In this document: piece by piece, positions 25,997 to 34,767 of the stretch | Position numbering within the stretch: position 1 is the stretch's first letter | Layout: every line of letters starts with the position of its first letter | Assembly: GCF_001558695.1 (NCBI RefSeq) | Contig: NZ_LNTU01000038.1 | Location: 278,601-342,600 of the forward strand | Direction: 5' to 3' | Length of the DNA stretch: 64,000 bases | DNA from: Paramesorhizobium deserti | GTDB lineage: Bacteria; Pseudomonadota; Alphaproteobacteria; Rhizobiales; Rhizobiaceae | Made by a program: the position numbers and the translations under genes | Notes under the pieces: model-generated | Database searches by the model: none | What the model saw: the letters and a program-made list of their open reading frames with translations, nothing else | Told to the model about the DNA's origin: nothing

Positions 25997-26896
25997 ATGA
26001 CCACGCAACCCAATACCGCACCAGCCGTCCTGCACGATGACGCGGAAGGCATGAGCTATCTGAACCGGCTGCCGCGGCGGATCGTCGTCTTGTACCTGCC
26101 GCTTGCCGTCTTCGTCTTCGTGCTCTTGTTCCCGTTCTACTGGATGGCGATCACGGCGGTAAAGCCGAATGCGCAGTTGACGGACTATAACAATTACAGC
26201 CCGTTCTGGGTTGTCCAGCCGACGCTTCAGCACATCAAATATCTGCTTTTCGAAACCTCCTATCCGGGATGGCTGGTCAATACCATGGTGGTGGCGGCCT
26301 GCGCGACGGTTCTGTCGCTCGCCGCGTCGGTCTTTGCGGCCTACGCGATCGAGCGCATCCGCTTCACCGGCGCACGGACGACCGGGCTCCTGATCTTTCT
26401 CGCTTATCTCGTGCCGCCGTCGATCCTGTTCATCCCGCTGGCCGTCATCGTCTTCAAATTCGGCATCTATGATTCCAAGCTGGCGCTGATCTTCACCTAT
26501 CCGACCTTCCTCATTCCGTTCTGCACCTGGCTCCTGATGGGCTATTTCCGCTCGATCCCCTTCGAGCTTGAGGAAAGCGCGCTGGTCGACGGTGCATCGC
26601 GCTGGCAGATCCTGGTGAAGATCATTTTGCCGCTGGCCGTGCCGGGGCTGATTTCCGCCGGCATTTTCGCCTTCACGCTTTCGTGGAACGAATTCATCTA
26701 TGCGCTGACATTCATCCAGTCGTCGGAGAACAAGACCGTTCCCGTCGGTGTTCTCACCGAGTTGGTGCGAGGCGACGTCTTCGAATGGGGCTCGCTGATG
26801 GCCGGTGCGCTCTTCGGGTCGCTCCCGGTGGTGCTGCTCTATTCCTTCTTCGTCGACTATTACGTGTCTTCGATGACCGGAGCGGTGAAGGAATAA
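25997..26896 (+). CDS. Carbohydrate ABC transporter permease, MalG/UgpE type
   Basis: A 299-residue CUT1 permease. A cytosolic N-terminus of about 30 residues leads into six helices, and the EAA loop is FELEESALVDGASRWQILVK. GAGGTGATCG before the ATG at 25997 decides the start. It completes the importer together with the genes at 22406, 23612 and 25050. A 10-bp stem-loop follows the stop. Confidence 0.87.
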   Translation: MTTQPNTAPAVLHDDAEGMSYLNRLPRRIVVLYLPLAVFVFVLLFPFYWMAITAVKPNAQLTDYNNYSPFWVVQPTLQHIKYLLFETSYPGWLVNTMVVAACATVLSLAASVFAAYAIERIRFTGARTTGLLIFLAYLVPPSILFIPLAVIVFKFGIYDSKLALIFTYPTFLIPFCTWLLMGYFRSIPFELEESALVDGASRWQILVKIILPLAVPGLISAGIFAFTLSWNEFIYALTFIQSSENKTVPVGVLTELVRGDVFEWGSLMAGALFGSLPVVLLYSFFVDYYVSSMTGAVKE

Positions 26897-26917
26897 CGCC
26901 GATCCCATCTGCTTTCA

Positions 26918-26946
26918 TTCCGGCCGAACAAGGCGCTCGGCCGGAA
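26918..26946 (+). terminator. Stem-loop at the end of the transporter operon
   Basis: TTCCGGCCGA pairs with TCGGCCGGAA around a nine-base loop, 22 bases after the permease stop. No T-run is present. It is the likely end of the operon before the GntR gene. Confidence 0.6.
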
Positions 26947-26970
26947 ATGCTGTCTGCAACAGTCGTTTTT

Positions 26971-26981
26971 GTGATAATCAC
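26971..26981. promoter_or_regulatory. Candidate GntR operator
   Basis: GTGATAATCAC has perfect five-base arms around a single central base. It lies 42 bp upstream of the GntR gene start. GntR regulators often bind short arms of this kind, so autoregulation is plausible. Confidence 0.45.
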
Positions 26982-27022
26982 TACGGTAACGATGCCGCAG
27001 ACGGGAAGGATCACAGCCGCAA

Positions 27023-28024
27023 ATGGTTTTGCAGGGCTTTGAGAAAAGCGAAACCGGGCATGGCCCGCGAAAGCGCAGCCTCTATGAAGAGCTCTACGAG
27101 CGGCTGAAAGAGAATATTGAAGCGGGCCGGATCGCCCCCGGAACCGTCCTCCTCGAAGGCCCGTTGGCCGAACTGCTCGGCTCAAGCCGTGCACCGGTTC
27201 GCCAGGCGCTGAAGCTGCTTGCCGGTGAAAGCCATATCAGCCGCTTCGAAGGGCGTGGCTTCGTCGTCGGCCCCCAGGGCACGCCCGCGAAACGCGTCGA
27301 TCTCGTCGAAAGTCTTGGCGATCTCGTCAATTCCGAGCGTCCGTTATTTGCCTGGCAGACACTTTATGAGGAAGTGGAGCGGCGGATCGTCACTCGCTCC
27401 TTCTTTGGGCGCGCCCGCATCAACGAGATCGAGCTGGCGCGTCGTTACGGCGTCGGGCGGGCGGTGGCCCGCGATGTGCTTTTGAAGCTCGAAACGCTGG
27501 GCATCACCGGCAAGGATGAGCATTTCCGCTGGACCATCGTTCCCCTGGACGACCGGCGCATCACCGAGCTTTACGAGGTGCGCGAGCGGATCGAGCCATT
27601 CGCCATCGCGCAGGCCATGGATGCCGTCCCGGACAGCGAGATCGACCGGATGTTAGGCCGGCTGACCGAGGCCGCCAAAGCCTATCCGCAGGTCCCGGTC
27701 GATCTCCTCTATGATCTGGAGTTCGATCTTCACATCCGCTCCATGCAGGCCTGCCCGAACCGGGAGATGATCAGCATCCTGCAGCGCACCCATTGCGTCA
27801 TCACACTCTCCAAGCATGTGCTATGGCATCAGTCACGCATGCCGGAGAACGATCCCTTCATCGCCGAGCATATCGCGATTTTCGAGATGATGCGCCGGCG
27901 GAACGAACGGGACCTGATGCGAGCGATGCGCGATCACATCGCCAGTTCACGGCCCAAGGTGATCGAGCGGGCCAAGGAGGTGCGCAATTCCGTGGAGCCG
28001 GAGGATTGCAGTTTCATCGTCTAA
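27023..28024 (+). CDS. GntR-family regulator with two apparent winged-helix domains
   Basis: A 333-residue regulator. The first winged helix (about 18-85) reads RSLYEELYERLKENIEAGRI, then GPLAELLGSSRAPVRQAL. A second, similar unit follows (about 112-175) with EEVERRIVTRSFFGRARI and LARRYGVGRAVARDVLLKLE. The rest (about 180-320) is an FCD-like helical ligand domain with the EVRERIEPFAI opening. A normal FCD regulator has one winged helix and about 230 residues, so this one is long and apparently carries a duplicated DNA-binding unit. It may control the transporter before it or the dehydratase/TRAP genes after it. Confidence 0.82.
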   Translation: MVLQGFEKSETGHGPRKRSLYEELYERLKENIEAGRIAPGTVLLEGPLAELLGSSRAPVRQALKLLAGESHISRFEGRGFVVGPQGTPAKRVDLVESLGDLVNSERPLFAWQTLYEEVERRIVTRSFFGRARINEIELARRYGVGRAVARDVLLKLETLGITGKDEHFRWTIVPLDDRRITELYEVRERIEPFAIAQAMDAVPDSEIDRMLGRLTEAAKAYPQVPVDLLYDLEFDLHIRSMQACPNREMISILQRTHCVITLSKHVLWHQSRMPENDPFIAEHIAIFEMMRRRNERDLMRAMRDHIASSRPKVIERAKEVRNSVEPEDCSFIV

Positions 28025-28043
28025 ACGAAACTGCTCCAATAGA

Positions 28044-29576
28044 TCAGGTGACGGCGCCGATCTGCCAAGGGACGAATTCGTTGTCGCCATAGTCGTAGGT
28101 TTCGCTCAGCGTGCGCTCGCCCGAGGCGACGGCGATGATCCTTTCGAAAATCCGCTCGCCCGCTTTCTCGATCGTGTCCTCGCCGGTGACGATGCCGCCG
28201 CAATTGATGTCCATGTCTTCCTGCATGTGCGCATACATCGTGTTGTTGGTGGCGATCTTGATGCAGGGCGCGGGCTTGAAGCCGGAGACAGAGCCACGCC
28301 CCGTAGTGAAGCAGATCACGTTACAGCCGCCCGCCACCTGGCCGGTGACCGCAGCCGGGTCGTAGCCCGGCGTATCCATGAAGACGAAGCCCGGCTCATC
28401 CACCTGCTCGGCATATTCATAGACGGCCCTGAGCGGCATGGTGCCGCCCTTGGCGACAGCGCCCAGCGATTTCTCCAGGATGGTCGTCAACCCGCCTGCC
28501 TTGTTGCCATGGGAGGGGTTGTTGTTGAGTTCCGCGCCGTTTTTTTCCGTATATTCGCGCCACCACTCAATGCGGTCGAGAAGCTTCTTCGCCACATCCG
28601 GCGTGACGGCCCGGCGGGTGAAAAGATGTTCCGCCCCATAGATCTCCGGCGTTTCGGCCAGCACCGACGTGCCGCCCTGGCGCACGAGGAGATCGGAGGC
28701 GTAACCGAGCGCCGGATTGGCCGAGATGCCGGAATAGCCGTCGGACCCGCCGCATTCCAACGCAAGCTTGATGCCGGAGAGCGGCTGCGCCGTGCGTTTG
28801 GCCGCGTTGATCTCGGGCAACATTTCCCGGATCACCGCGCAGGCCGCTTCGATCGTCTTGCGCGTGCCGCCGACTTCCTGGATTGTCATGGTGCGCAGCC
28901 GGTTGCCTTCCTCCAGCTTGTAATAATCGAGAATCGGCTTGATCTGGTTGGTCTCGCAGCCGAGCCCGATGATCAGGATGCCGCCGAAATTCGGATGCCG
29001 AGCATAGCCCTGGATGGTGCGGGCGAGATAACGGTAGCCGACGCTGTTGGTGTTCATGGCGCATCCGCCGCCATGGGTCAGCGCGACGACGCCATCGACA
29101 TTATCGAAACCGTCGAGCCCGCCGCTGCGATTGAAATGGTCGGCGACATATTTCGAGACGGTGGCGGAGCAATTCACCGTCGAGATGACGCCGATATAAT
29201 TACGCGTGCCGATGCCGCCCAGGCCCCTGTCGAAGCCCATGAAAGTACGGCGCTGGCCTTCCGGCACCATTCCGGTTTCCTTAATGTCGACGCTGAACTG
29301 ATGGTCGTGCTCGGAGGCGATCATCGCCAGGTTCTGCAAATGGACATGTTGTCCCGGTGCGATGGCCTGTGTCGCGATGCCGATCACCTGCCCGAATTTG
29401 CGCACTTCTTCTCCCGGCGCGATCGCCTTGATGGCGATCTTGTGGCCACGGGTTATGGTCTCTTGCGCGGTGAGATCCTTGAAGCCCGTGGAACTCCCGG
29501 CGGGAATGGCCTCGCGCGCCACGGCCACATTGTCGAGCGGGTTAAGAAGGATGACGGGCGCGGCTGAATTCGACAT
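28044..29576 (-). CDS. Altronate/galactarate dehydratase family protein
   Basis: A 510-residue UxaA/GarD-family dehydratase that removes water from a C6 sugar acid. The N-terminal SAF-like domain (about 10-100) is followed by the large catalytic domain with THGGGCAMNTNSVGYRYLAR, LGCETNQIKP, LECGGSDGYSGISANPALG and CGGIVTGEDTIEKAG. Conserved cysteines are candidate iron ligands. The start at 29576 gives MSNSAAP; the frame runs further upstream without conservation. Altronate is the commoner substrate in this order, galactarate the alternative. It is divergent from the TRAP operon, suggesting that sugar acids are its ligand. Confidence 0.85.
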   Translation of the reverse strand: MSNSAAPVILLNPLDNVAVAREAIPAGSSTGFKDLTAQETITRGHKIAIKAIAPGEEVRKFGQVIGIATQAIAPGQHVHLQNLAMIASEHDHQFSVDIKETGMVPEGQRRTFMGFDRGLGGIGTRNYIGVISTVNCSATVSKYVADHFNRSGGLDGFDNVDGVVALTHGGGCAMNTNSVGYRYLARTIQGYARHPNFGGILIIGLGCETNQIKPILDYYKLEEGNRLRTMTIQEVGGTRKTIEAACAVIREMLPEINAAKRTAQPLSGIKLALECGGSDGYSGISANPALGYASDLLVRQGGTSVLAETPEIYGAEHLFTRRAVTPDVAKKLLDRIEWWREYTEKNGAELNNNPSHGNKAGGLTTILEKSLGAVAKGGTMPLRAVYEYAEQVDEPGFVFMDTPGYDPAAVTGQVAGGCNVICFTTGRGSVSGFKPAPCIKIATNNTMYAHMQEDMDINCGGIVTGEDTIEKAGERIFERIIAVASGERTLSETYDYGDNEFVPWQIGAVT

Positions 29577-29781
29577 GGTGATCTGTTTTCCAAAAATGAC
29601 TATTGCGGGCAATAAACAATCAGTCAGGCGCGCGGTCGTCAAGTCTCATCGCGGGCAAAGGCGCCGTTCTCGCACCCTTCAATACGGCATCATACACGTT
29701 TTAGTATTGCGCCGGTTGACAAGTTGCACCGGCTTTTCCATCCTCCCGCCTCAAATTAAGATTCCGTAAAGGGGAATGGAG

Positions 29782-30771
29782 ATGAATTTCAGCAAGATCC
29801 TGCGCCGGTTTTCGATAGGCGCCATCCTCGGTTCTCTGGTATTGGGAGCCACTTTCGCGGTCGCACAGGCTCCGACGTTTTTCCGTATCGGCACCGGCGG
29901 CACCGCCGGAACCTACTATCCCATCGGCGGGCTGATCGCCAACGCGATCTCCGGTCAGGGGGACAAGGGCGTTCCGGGCCTTGTCGCTACCGCTGTATCC
30001 TCGAATGGGTCGGTCGCCAACATCAACGCCATTCAGGGCGGTTCGCTGGAATCCGGCTTCAGCCAGTCCGACGTTGCCTACTGGGCCTATACGGGCACGG
30101 GCCTTTACGAAGGCAAGGGCAAGGTCGAGGACCTACGCCTGATCGCGACGCTCTATCCCGAGACGATCCATCTCGTCGCCCGCAAGGATGCGGGGATCAA
30201 ATCCGTGGCGGATCTCAAGGGCAAGCGCGTCTCGATCGATGAGCCGGGTTCAGGCACCATCGTCGATGCCCGCATCGTGCTGGCCGCCTACGGCCTTACG
30301 GAAAACGACATCAAGGCGGAACATCTGAAGCCTGGTCCGGCGGGCGAGCGCCTGCGCGACGGCGCGCTGGACGCCTATTTCTTCGTCGGTGGTTATCCGA
30401 CCGGTGCTATTTCAGAGCTTGCGACCTCGACCGGCATCTCGCTGGTGCCGATCTCAGGCCCGAAAGCCGATAAGCTCCTCGAAGAGTACAGCTTCTTTTC
30501 CAAGGATACCGTTCCGGCGGATACTTATAAGGGTGTAGAGGAAACGCCGACCATCGCCGTTGCCGCCCAGTGGGTGACGAGCGCCAAGCAGCCGGACGAT
30601 CTCGTCTACAACATCACCAAGGTGATGTGGAACGATGCGACCCGCGCCGCGCTCGATGCGGGTCATGCGAAGGGCAAGCTGATCACGCTCCAGAATGCGG
30701 TCACCAGCCTCGGCATTCCACTGCATCCGGGCGCGGAACGCTTCTACAAGGAAGCCGGCGTCCTGAAATAG
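29782..30771 (+). CDS. TAXI-family TRAP transporter solute-binding protein
   Basis: A 329-residue TAXI-type binding protein. Signal peptide about 1-29, cut after AVAQA. The mature N-terminus has FFRIGTGGTAGTYYPIGGLI, the family hallmark, followed by SNGSVANINAIQGG and DLKGKRVSIDEPGSGT. The ATG at 29782 is chosen over 29776 because AAGGGG is then seven bases away. The TRAP permease gene follows 101 bases later after a terminator-like hairpin. TAXI proteins bind organic acids, and the divergent dehydratase suggests a sugar acid here. Confidence 0.87.
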   Translation: MNFSKILRRFSIGAILGSLVLGATFAVAQAPTFFRIGTGGTAGTYYPIGGLIANAISGQGDKGVPGLVATAVSSNGSVANINAIQGGSLESGFSQSDVAYWAYTGTGLYEGKGKVEDLRLIATLYPETIHLVARKDAGIKSVADLKGKRVSIDEPGSGTIVDARIVLAAYGLTENDIKAEHLKPGPAGERLRDGALDAYFFVGGYPTGAISELATSTGISLVPISGPKADKLLEEYSFFSKDTVPADTYKGVEETPTIAVAAQWVTSAKQPDDLVYNITKVMWNDATRAALDAGHAKGKLITLQNAVTSLGIPLHPGAERFYKEAGVLK

Positions 30772-30793
30772 GCGCGTTCAAGCTAAGATCGAC

Positions 30794-30832
30794 AGACGGC
30801 GGTCGCGGAAAATTCCGGGGCCGCCGTCTTTT
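30794..30832 (+). terminator. Terminator/attenuator between TAXI binding protein and TRAP permease
   Basis: AGACGGCGG pairs with CCGCCGTCT; GGAA and TTCC pair inside the loop. The stem is followed directly by TTT. It has the form of an intrinsic terminator, but sits between two genes that must work together, so partial read-through would leave the binding protein in excess. Confidence 0.75.
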
Positions 30833-30872
30833 CAATGATAAGATTGTAAAGGCGTAACGGAGCGATATCGGC

Positions 30873-32927
30873 ATGGCGGCAGACGAGAAATCTTCGCTAT
30901 CTCCCATGGAACTGGACGAAGCCAAGGCGCGGGAGTTGGAGGAACAATTCGATTCCGAGATACGGTTCCGTCCGCTGGCCCCGCTTGCGAGCCGTCTGGT
31001 CGGCACGCTTCTGGTCGCCCTGTCGATCTTCCACTATTACACCGCGGGCTTCGGGCTTCTGCCGGAGATGATCCATCGCGGCATCCACCTCTCCTTCGTG
31101 CTGGGGCTCGTCTTCCTGGTCTTTCCCTTCACTCGCAGGGGCTATGACCAGCCGGCGACTTCCAGCCTGCTCAGACCACTCGGCATCTCCATCATCGACT
31201 GGTTCCTGGCGATCGGCGCGGTGGTGGCGGTGCTGCATGTGCCGCTGATCCCGCTGGACGATCTCGCATTCCGGGTCGGCAATCCGACGACCACGGATGT
31301 CGTTCTCGGCGGTCTGCTGATCGTCGTGCTGTTGGAGGCGACACGGCGTTCCGTCGGCTGGCCGCTGCCGATCATTGCGCTGATCTTCATGGCCTATGCG
31401 ATCTACGGTCCCTCCATGCCGGGCATCCTGGTCCATCCCGGCGCCAGCATTTCGCAACTGGTGGATCATCTCTATCTGACTACCCAGGGCATTTATGGCA
31501 TCGCGCTCGGTGTTGTCGCCACCTACGTCTTTCATTTCGTGTTGTTCGGTGTCTTCGCCACACGGATCGGACTTGGGCAGCTCTTTCTCGACTGCGCCGC
31601 CTGGGTCGCCGGCCGTTTTGCCGGTGGCCCGGCCAAGGTCTCGATCTTCGGATCGGCATTGTTCGGTATGATTTCCGGTTCCTCGGTCGCCAATACCGTC
31701 ACGGTCGGCTCGCTGACGATCCCGGCCATGAAACGGCTCGGCTACAAGCCGCATTTCGCGGCAGCTGTCGAAGCGGCTTCCTCGACTGGCGGGCAGATCA
31801 TGCCGCCGATCATGGGCGCCGCCGCCTTCCTGATGATCGAATTCCTCAACCTGCCTTACACGACCATCATCCTCGCGGCGATCGTGCCGGCCTTCATGCA
31901 TTTCTTCGGGGTGCTGATCCAGGTGCATTTCGAGGCCAAGCGCACGGGCCTCAGGGGCATGACGCCCGAGGAAATGCCGGATCTAAAAGCGGCCTTCAAG
32001 CGCGACTGGCCGGCCGTTATTCCGCTGGTGGCGCTGCTTGTGGTTCTTCTGTCGGGTTATACGCCCTATCTGGCTGCGTTCTGGGGCATCACGCTTTGTG
32101 TTCTCGTTGGCCTTCTCAACCCGCGCAAGCGCATGTCGATCGCCGAAGTCTTCGAAAGTCTGCGCGACGGCGCCAAATATGCGCTGGCCGTAGGCGCGGC
32201 CGCAGCTACCGTCGGCATCATCGTCGGCGTGGTGACGCTGACGGGCGTCGGCTTCAAGATCTCCTATATCGTCACATCCACGGCGGCGCAGCTCGCAGGC
32301 TGGTTTGAGGCATTTATCCCCGCCGCGCTGGTCGGCCCGCAGGCGCTGACGCTTCTGTTCACGCTGATCATGACCGGCATCGTCTGCATTCTGATGGGCT
32401 GCGGCATTCCGACGACGGCCAACTACATCATCATGGCGACGATCGCAGCTCCCACACTCGGGCTGCTCGGTGTCGAGCAGATCGTGGCGCATTTCTTCGT
32501 CTTCTATTACGGGGTGCTTGCCGACATCACGCCACCGGTGGCGCTTGCAGCCTACGCCGCCGCCGGCATGGCCGGCTCGGATCCGTTCAGGGCGGGCAAT
32601 ACCGCATTTCGCCTCGGTCTCGGTAAGGTTCTGGTGCCGTTCGTGTTCGTGTTCTCTCCGTCGCTCTTGCTGGTGACGTCGAATTTCACGTGGTCGGCAT
32701 TCGCTATCGCCTTCATCGGCTGCGTGGTCGGCATCACGTGTCTCGGCGCCGCGCTCTCGGGCTTCTTGCTGGTGCGGACGAAATTCTGGGAGAATATCCT
32801 GCTGATATTCGCCGCCATCCTCTTCGTCGTGCCCGAGGTCTATTCCTCGCTATTGGGTGCCGCGCTTATCGTCCCGGTGCTCATCAGGCATGTTCTGGGC
32901 ATGAGGCGGGCACCGGTGCCGGGCTGA
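30873..32927 (+). CDS. TRAP transporter fused permease (4TM + 12TM)
   Basis: A 684-residue inner-membrane protein, the fused DctQ-DctM form that accompanies TAXI binding proteins. Small-subunit-like helices in the first 200 residues are followed by the large subunit with FGSALFGMISGSSVANTVTV, EAASSTGGQIMPPIMGAAAF and CGIPTTANYIIMATIAAP, which are typical DctM segments. Powered by an ion gradient. It ends 14 bases before the stop of the convergent vapB-like gene. Confidence 0.88.
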   Translation: MAADEKSSLSPMELDEAKARELEEQFDSEIRFRPLAPLASRLVGTLLVALSIFHYYTAGFGLLPEMIHRGIHLSFVLGLVFLVFPFTRRGYDQPATSSLLRPLGISIIDWFLAIGAVVAVLHVPLIPLDDLAFRVGNPTTTDVVLGGLLIVVLLEATRRSVGWPLPIIALIFMAYAIYGPSMPGILVHPGASISQLVDHLYLTTQGIYGIALGVVATYVFHFVLFGVFATRIGLGQLFLDCAAWVAGRFAGGPAKVSIFGSALFGMISGSSVANTVTVGSLTIPAMKRLGYKPHFAAAVEAASSTGGQIMPPIMGAAAFLMIEFLNLPYTTIILAAIVPAFMHFFGVLIQVHFEAKRTGLRGMTPEEMPDLKAAFKRDWPAVIPLVALLVVLLSGYTPYLAAFWGITLCVLVGLLNPRKRMSIAEVFESLRDGAKYALAVGAAAATVGIIVGVVTLTGVGFKISYIVTSTAAQLAGWFEAFIPAALVGPQALTLLFTLIMTGIVCILMGCGIPTTANYIIMATIAAPTLGLLGVEQIVAHFFVFYYGVLADITPPVALAAYAAAGMAGSDPFRAGNTAFRLGLGKVLVPFVFVFSPSLLLVTSNFTWSAFAIAFIGCVVGITCLGAALSGFLLVRTKFWENILLIFAAILFVVPEVYSSLLGAALIVPVLIRHVLGMRRAPVPG

Positions 32928-32941
32928 GGTGCAATGCACGA

Positions 32942-33193
32942 TCATCGCGGGAGGCCATGTTCATCATAGTCCATGATCTCGTCGGCAGACTGTTGCGTGA
33001 TGGCGGGTATCGTATTCCAGCGGTGCCGAATCGCGGCAAGTTCTTCGAGAAGAACAGCCTTGCGGAAGGGAGCGGCAACACGGCGTAGCCGTTCCTCCAG
33101 CGCATGCCGCACCGCCGTGTCGATATCCTCCCTCGTCTGCCGCGCAAGGGTACGGGCAAGCTGTTCCGTCAGCGGATCCTCGATTTTCAACAT
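32942..33193 (-). CDS. Orphan VapB-family antitoxin
   Basis: An 83-residue protein matching the Rv0623-like antitoxin family. It opens MLKIEDPLTEQLARTLARQT and ends SADEIMDYDEHGLPR, the usual C-terminal tail of VapB. In a normal module a vapC PIN-domain toxin starts right after this tail. Here the sequence runs straight into the convergent TRAP gene stop at 32927, so the toxin is absent. It may be a leftover or may act on a VapC elsewhere. Confidence 0.75.
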   Translation of the reverse strand: MLKIEDPLTEQLARTLARQTREDIDTAVRHALEERLRRVAAPFRKAVLLEELAAIRHRWNTIPAITQQSADEIMDYDEHGLPR

Positions 33194-33602
33194 CGTCGCG
33201 GCTTTTTTTGCGCTTGGCTTTGCCTGATCTTATCCAAAAAACTGCAAATGCACTGAATTATTGGTCCGTTCAGCGCCAAAGTTCCGATGCGAATATGCAT
33301 TGTGGAGTGGATGGATGTCCCTTGAATACCCGCATCGGTAGAATTAATGTGCCTCGCGCGCCATTTCAGTTGACAAATGAATCGTTTTAAAAAATCATAT
33401 TATATAATTTAAGTCCGGGAGGCGGCGACAATTTCCTTGAAGCGATATGCGCATTTGATTCTGCATTCAGGATCGAAAGGGAAGGGTTTGCCAATATCCG
33501 GATTTGGGTGGGATCGGTCGCCTGCACTCCGGCAACAGCCAATACGGCTGGGGCCTGAGGCGGTTGCCGGCTGAAATGCGATCATCAACTGGGAGGATAT
33601 CC
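33194..33602. other. AT-rich intergenic region upstream of the chvE-like gene
   Basis: These 409 bases hold no convincing gene. TTGACA at 33370-33375 and an AT-rich block at 33385-33412 containing TATTATATAA form a plausible promoter area for the chvE-like operon, although the -10 spacing is not ideal. No regulator gene adjoins it, unlike the gbpR arrangement known in Agrobacterium. Confidence 0.4.
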
Positions 33603-34667
33603 GTGAAGATACTCAAGATTGCTTTAGCAGCGCTTCTGGCCGTGGCTGGAATGGGCGCTAGCCAGGGTCTGGCACAGGACAAGGGCACGATCGGCATCTC
33701 GATGCCGACCAAATCATCTGCGCGCTGGATCGCCGATGGCGACAACATGGTGAAGATCCTGCAGGATCGCGGCTACGGCACCGACCTGCAATACGCGGAA
33801 GATGACATACCCAACCAGCTGTCGCAGATCGAGAACATGATCACCAAGGGTGTGAAGGTTCTCGTCATCGCTGCGATTGACGGCACGACGCTTTCCAACG
33901 CGTTGCAGCAGGCCAATGATGCCGGTATCAAGGTCATCGCCTATGACCGCCTGATCCGCGATTCCGCGAATGTCGACTACTATACGACCTTCGATAATTT
34001 CCAGGTCGGCGTGCTGCAGGCGACCTCGCTGGTCGATGCGCTCGGATTACCCGATGCGGCAGGCCCCTTCAACATCGAGCTGTTCGGCGGCTCGCCTGAT
34101 GATAACAACGCCTATTTCTTCTATGACGGTGCGATGTCGGTGCTGCAGCCTTTGATCGACAGCGGCAAGCTCGTCGTCCAGTCCGGCCAGACCGGCATGG
34201 ACAAGGTCGGCACGCTGCGCTGGGACGGCGCGGTCGCGCAGGCCCGCATGGACAATCTTCTGTCCGCTTACTACACCGACAAGAAGGTCAATGCGGTCCT
34301 CTCGCCCTATGACGGCCTGTCCATCGGCATCCTCTCTTCGCTTCGCGGTGTTGGCTACGGCACGGCAGATCAGCCGTTCCCGTATGTTTCGGGTCAGGAT
34401 GCGGAGATCCAGTCCGTCAAGTCGATCATTGCCGGCGAGCAATATTCGACCGTGTTCAAGGACACGCGCGAACTGGCCAAGGTCACGGCCAACATGATCG
34501 ATGCCGTGCTTTCGGGCAAGGAGCCGGAAATCAACGATACCAAGACATACGACAACGGTGTCAAGGTCGTTCCGTCCTATCTCTTGAAACCCGTTCTGGT
34601 CGATAAGAACAATTGGAAGGAAGTTCTGGTCGGTTCCGGTTATTATACGGAAGACCAGCTTCAGTAA
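33603..34667 (+). CDS. chvE: ChvE-like multiple sugar-binding periplasmic protein
   Basis: A 354-residue family 4 (CUT2) sugar-binding protein. Signal peptide about 1-24, cut after GLAQ. The mature N-terminus [20 protein letters not shown] and the [18 protein letters not shown] segment match ChvE, the aldose-binding protein of Agrobacterium (galactose, glucose, arabinose, xylose). GTG at 33603 is preceded by GGGAGGATATCC, which decides the start. The order chvE-gguA-gguB is the same as in Agrobacterium. Whether it also takes part in two-component signalling cannot be seen here. Confidence 0.87.
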   Translation: MKILKIALAALLAVAGMGASQGLAQDKGTIGISMPTKSSARWIADGDNMVKILQDRGYGTDLQYAEDDIPNQLSQIENMITKGVKVLVIAAIDGTTLSNALQQANDAGIKVIAYDRLIRDSANVDYYTTFDNFQVGVLQATSLVDALGLPDAAGPFNIELFGGSPDDNNAYFFYDGAMSVLQPLIDSGKLVVQSGQTGMDKVGTLRWDGAVAQARMDNLLSAYYTDKKVNAVLSPYDGLSIGILSSLRGVGYGTADQPFPYVSGQDAEIQSVKSIIAGEQYSTVFKDTRELAKVTANMIDAVLSGKEPEINDTKTYDNGVKVVPSYLLKPVLVDKNNWKEVLVGSGYYTEDQLQ

Positions 34668-34684
34668 GTAGCGAACCATACGCT

Positions 34685-34710
34685 GGGCCTCGGATTTGAT
34701 GCCGGGGCCC
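34685..34710 (+). terminator. Stem-loop after the chvE-like gene
   Basis: GGGCCTCGG pairs with CCGGGGCCC (one T-G pair) around an eight-base loop, 17 bases after the stop. Only TT follows. Probably an attenuating or stabilising hairpin between the binding-protein and ATPase genes. Confidence 0.6.
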
Positions 34711-34767
34711 TTCCTGCCGTCCCGATCCGCCCGGCCCTGGGTTCGTGGCGACGGAGGCGGCTGATAC

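Noticed and set aside
28227..29567. A 446-codon open frame on the plus strand
   Set aside because: It is antisense to the altronate/galactarate dehydratase and has no family features.
33194..33602. A riboswitch or small RNA upstream of the chvE-like gene
   Set aside because: No conserved aptamer pattern or paired terminator/antiterminator could be recognised. Only an AT-rich promoter-like stretch is seen.
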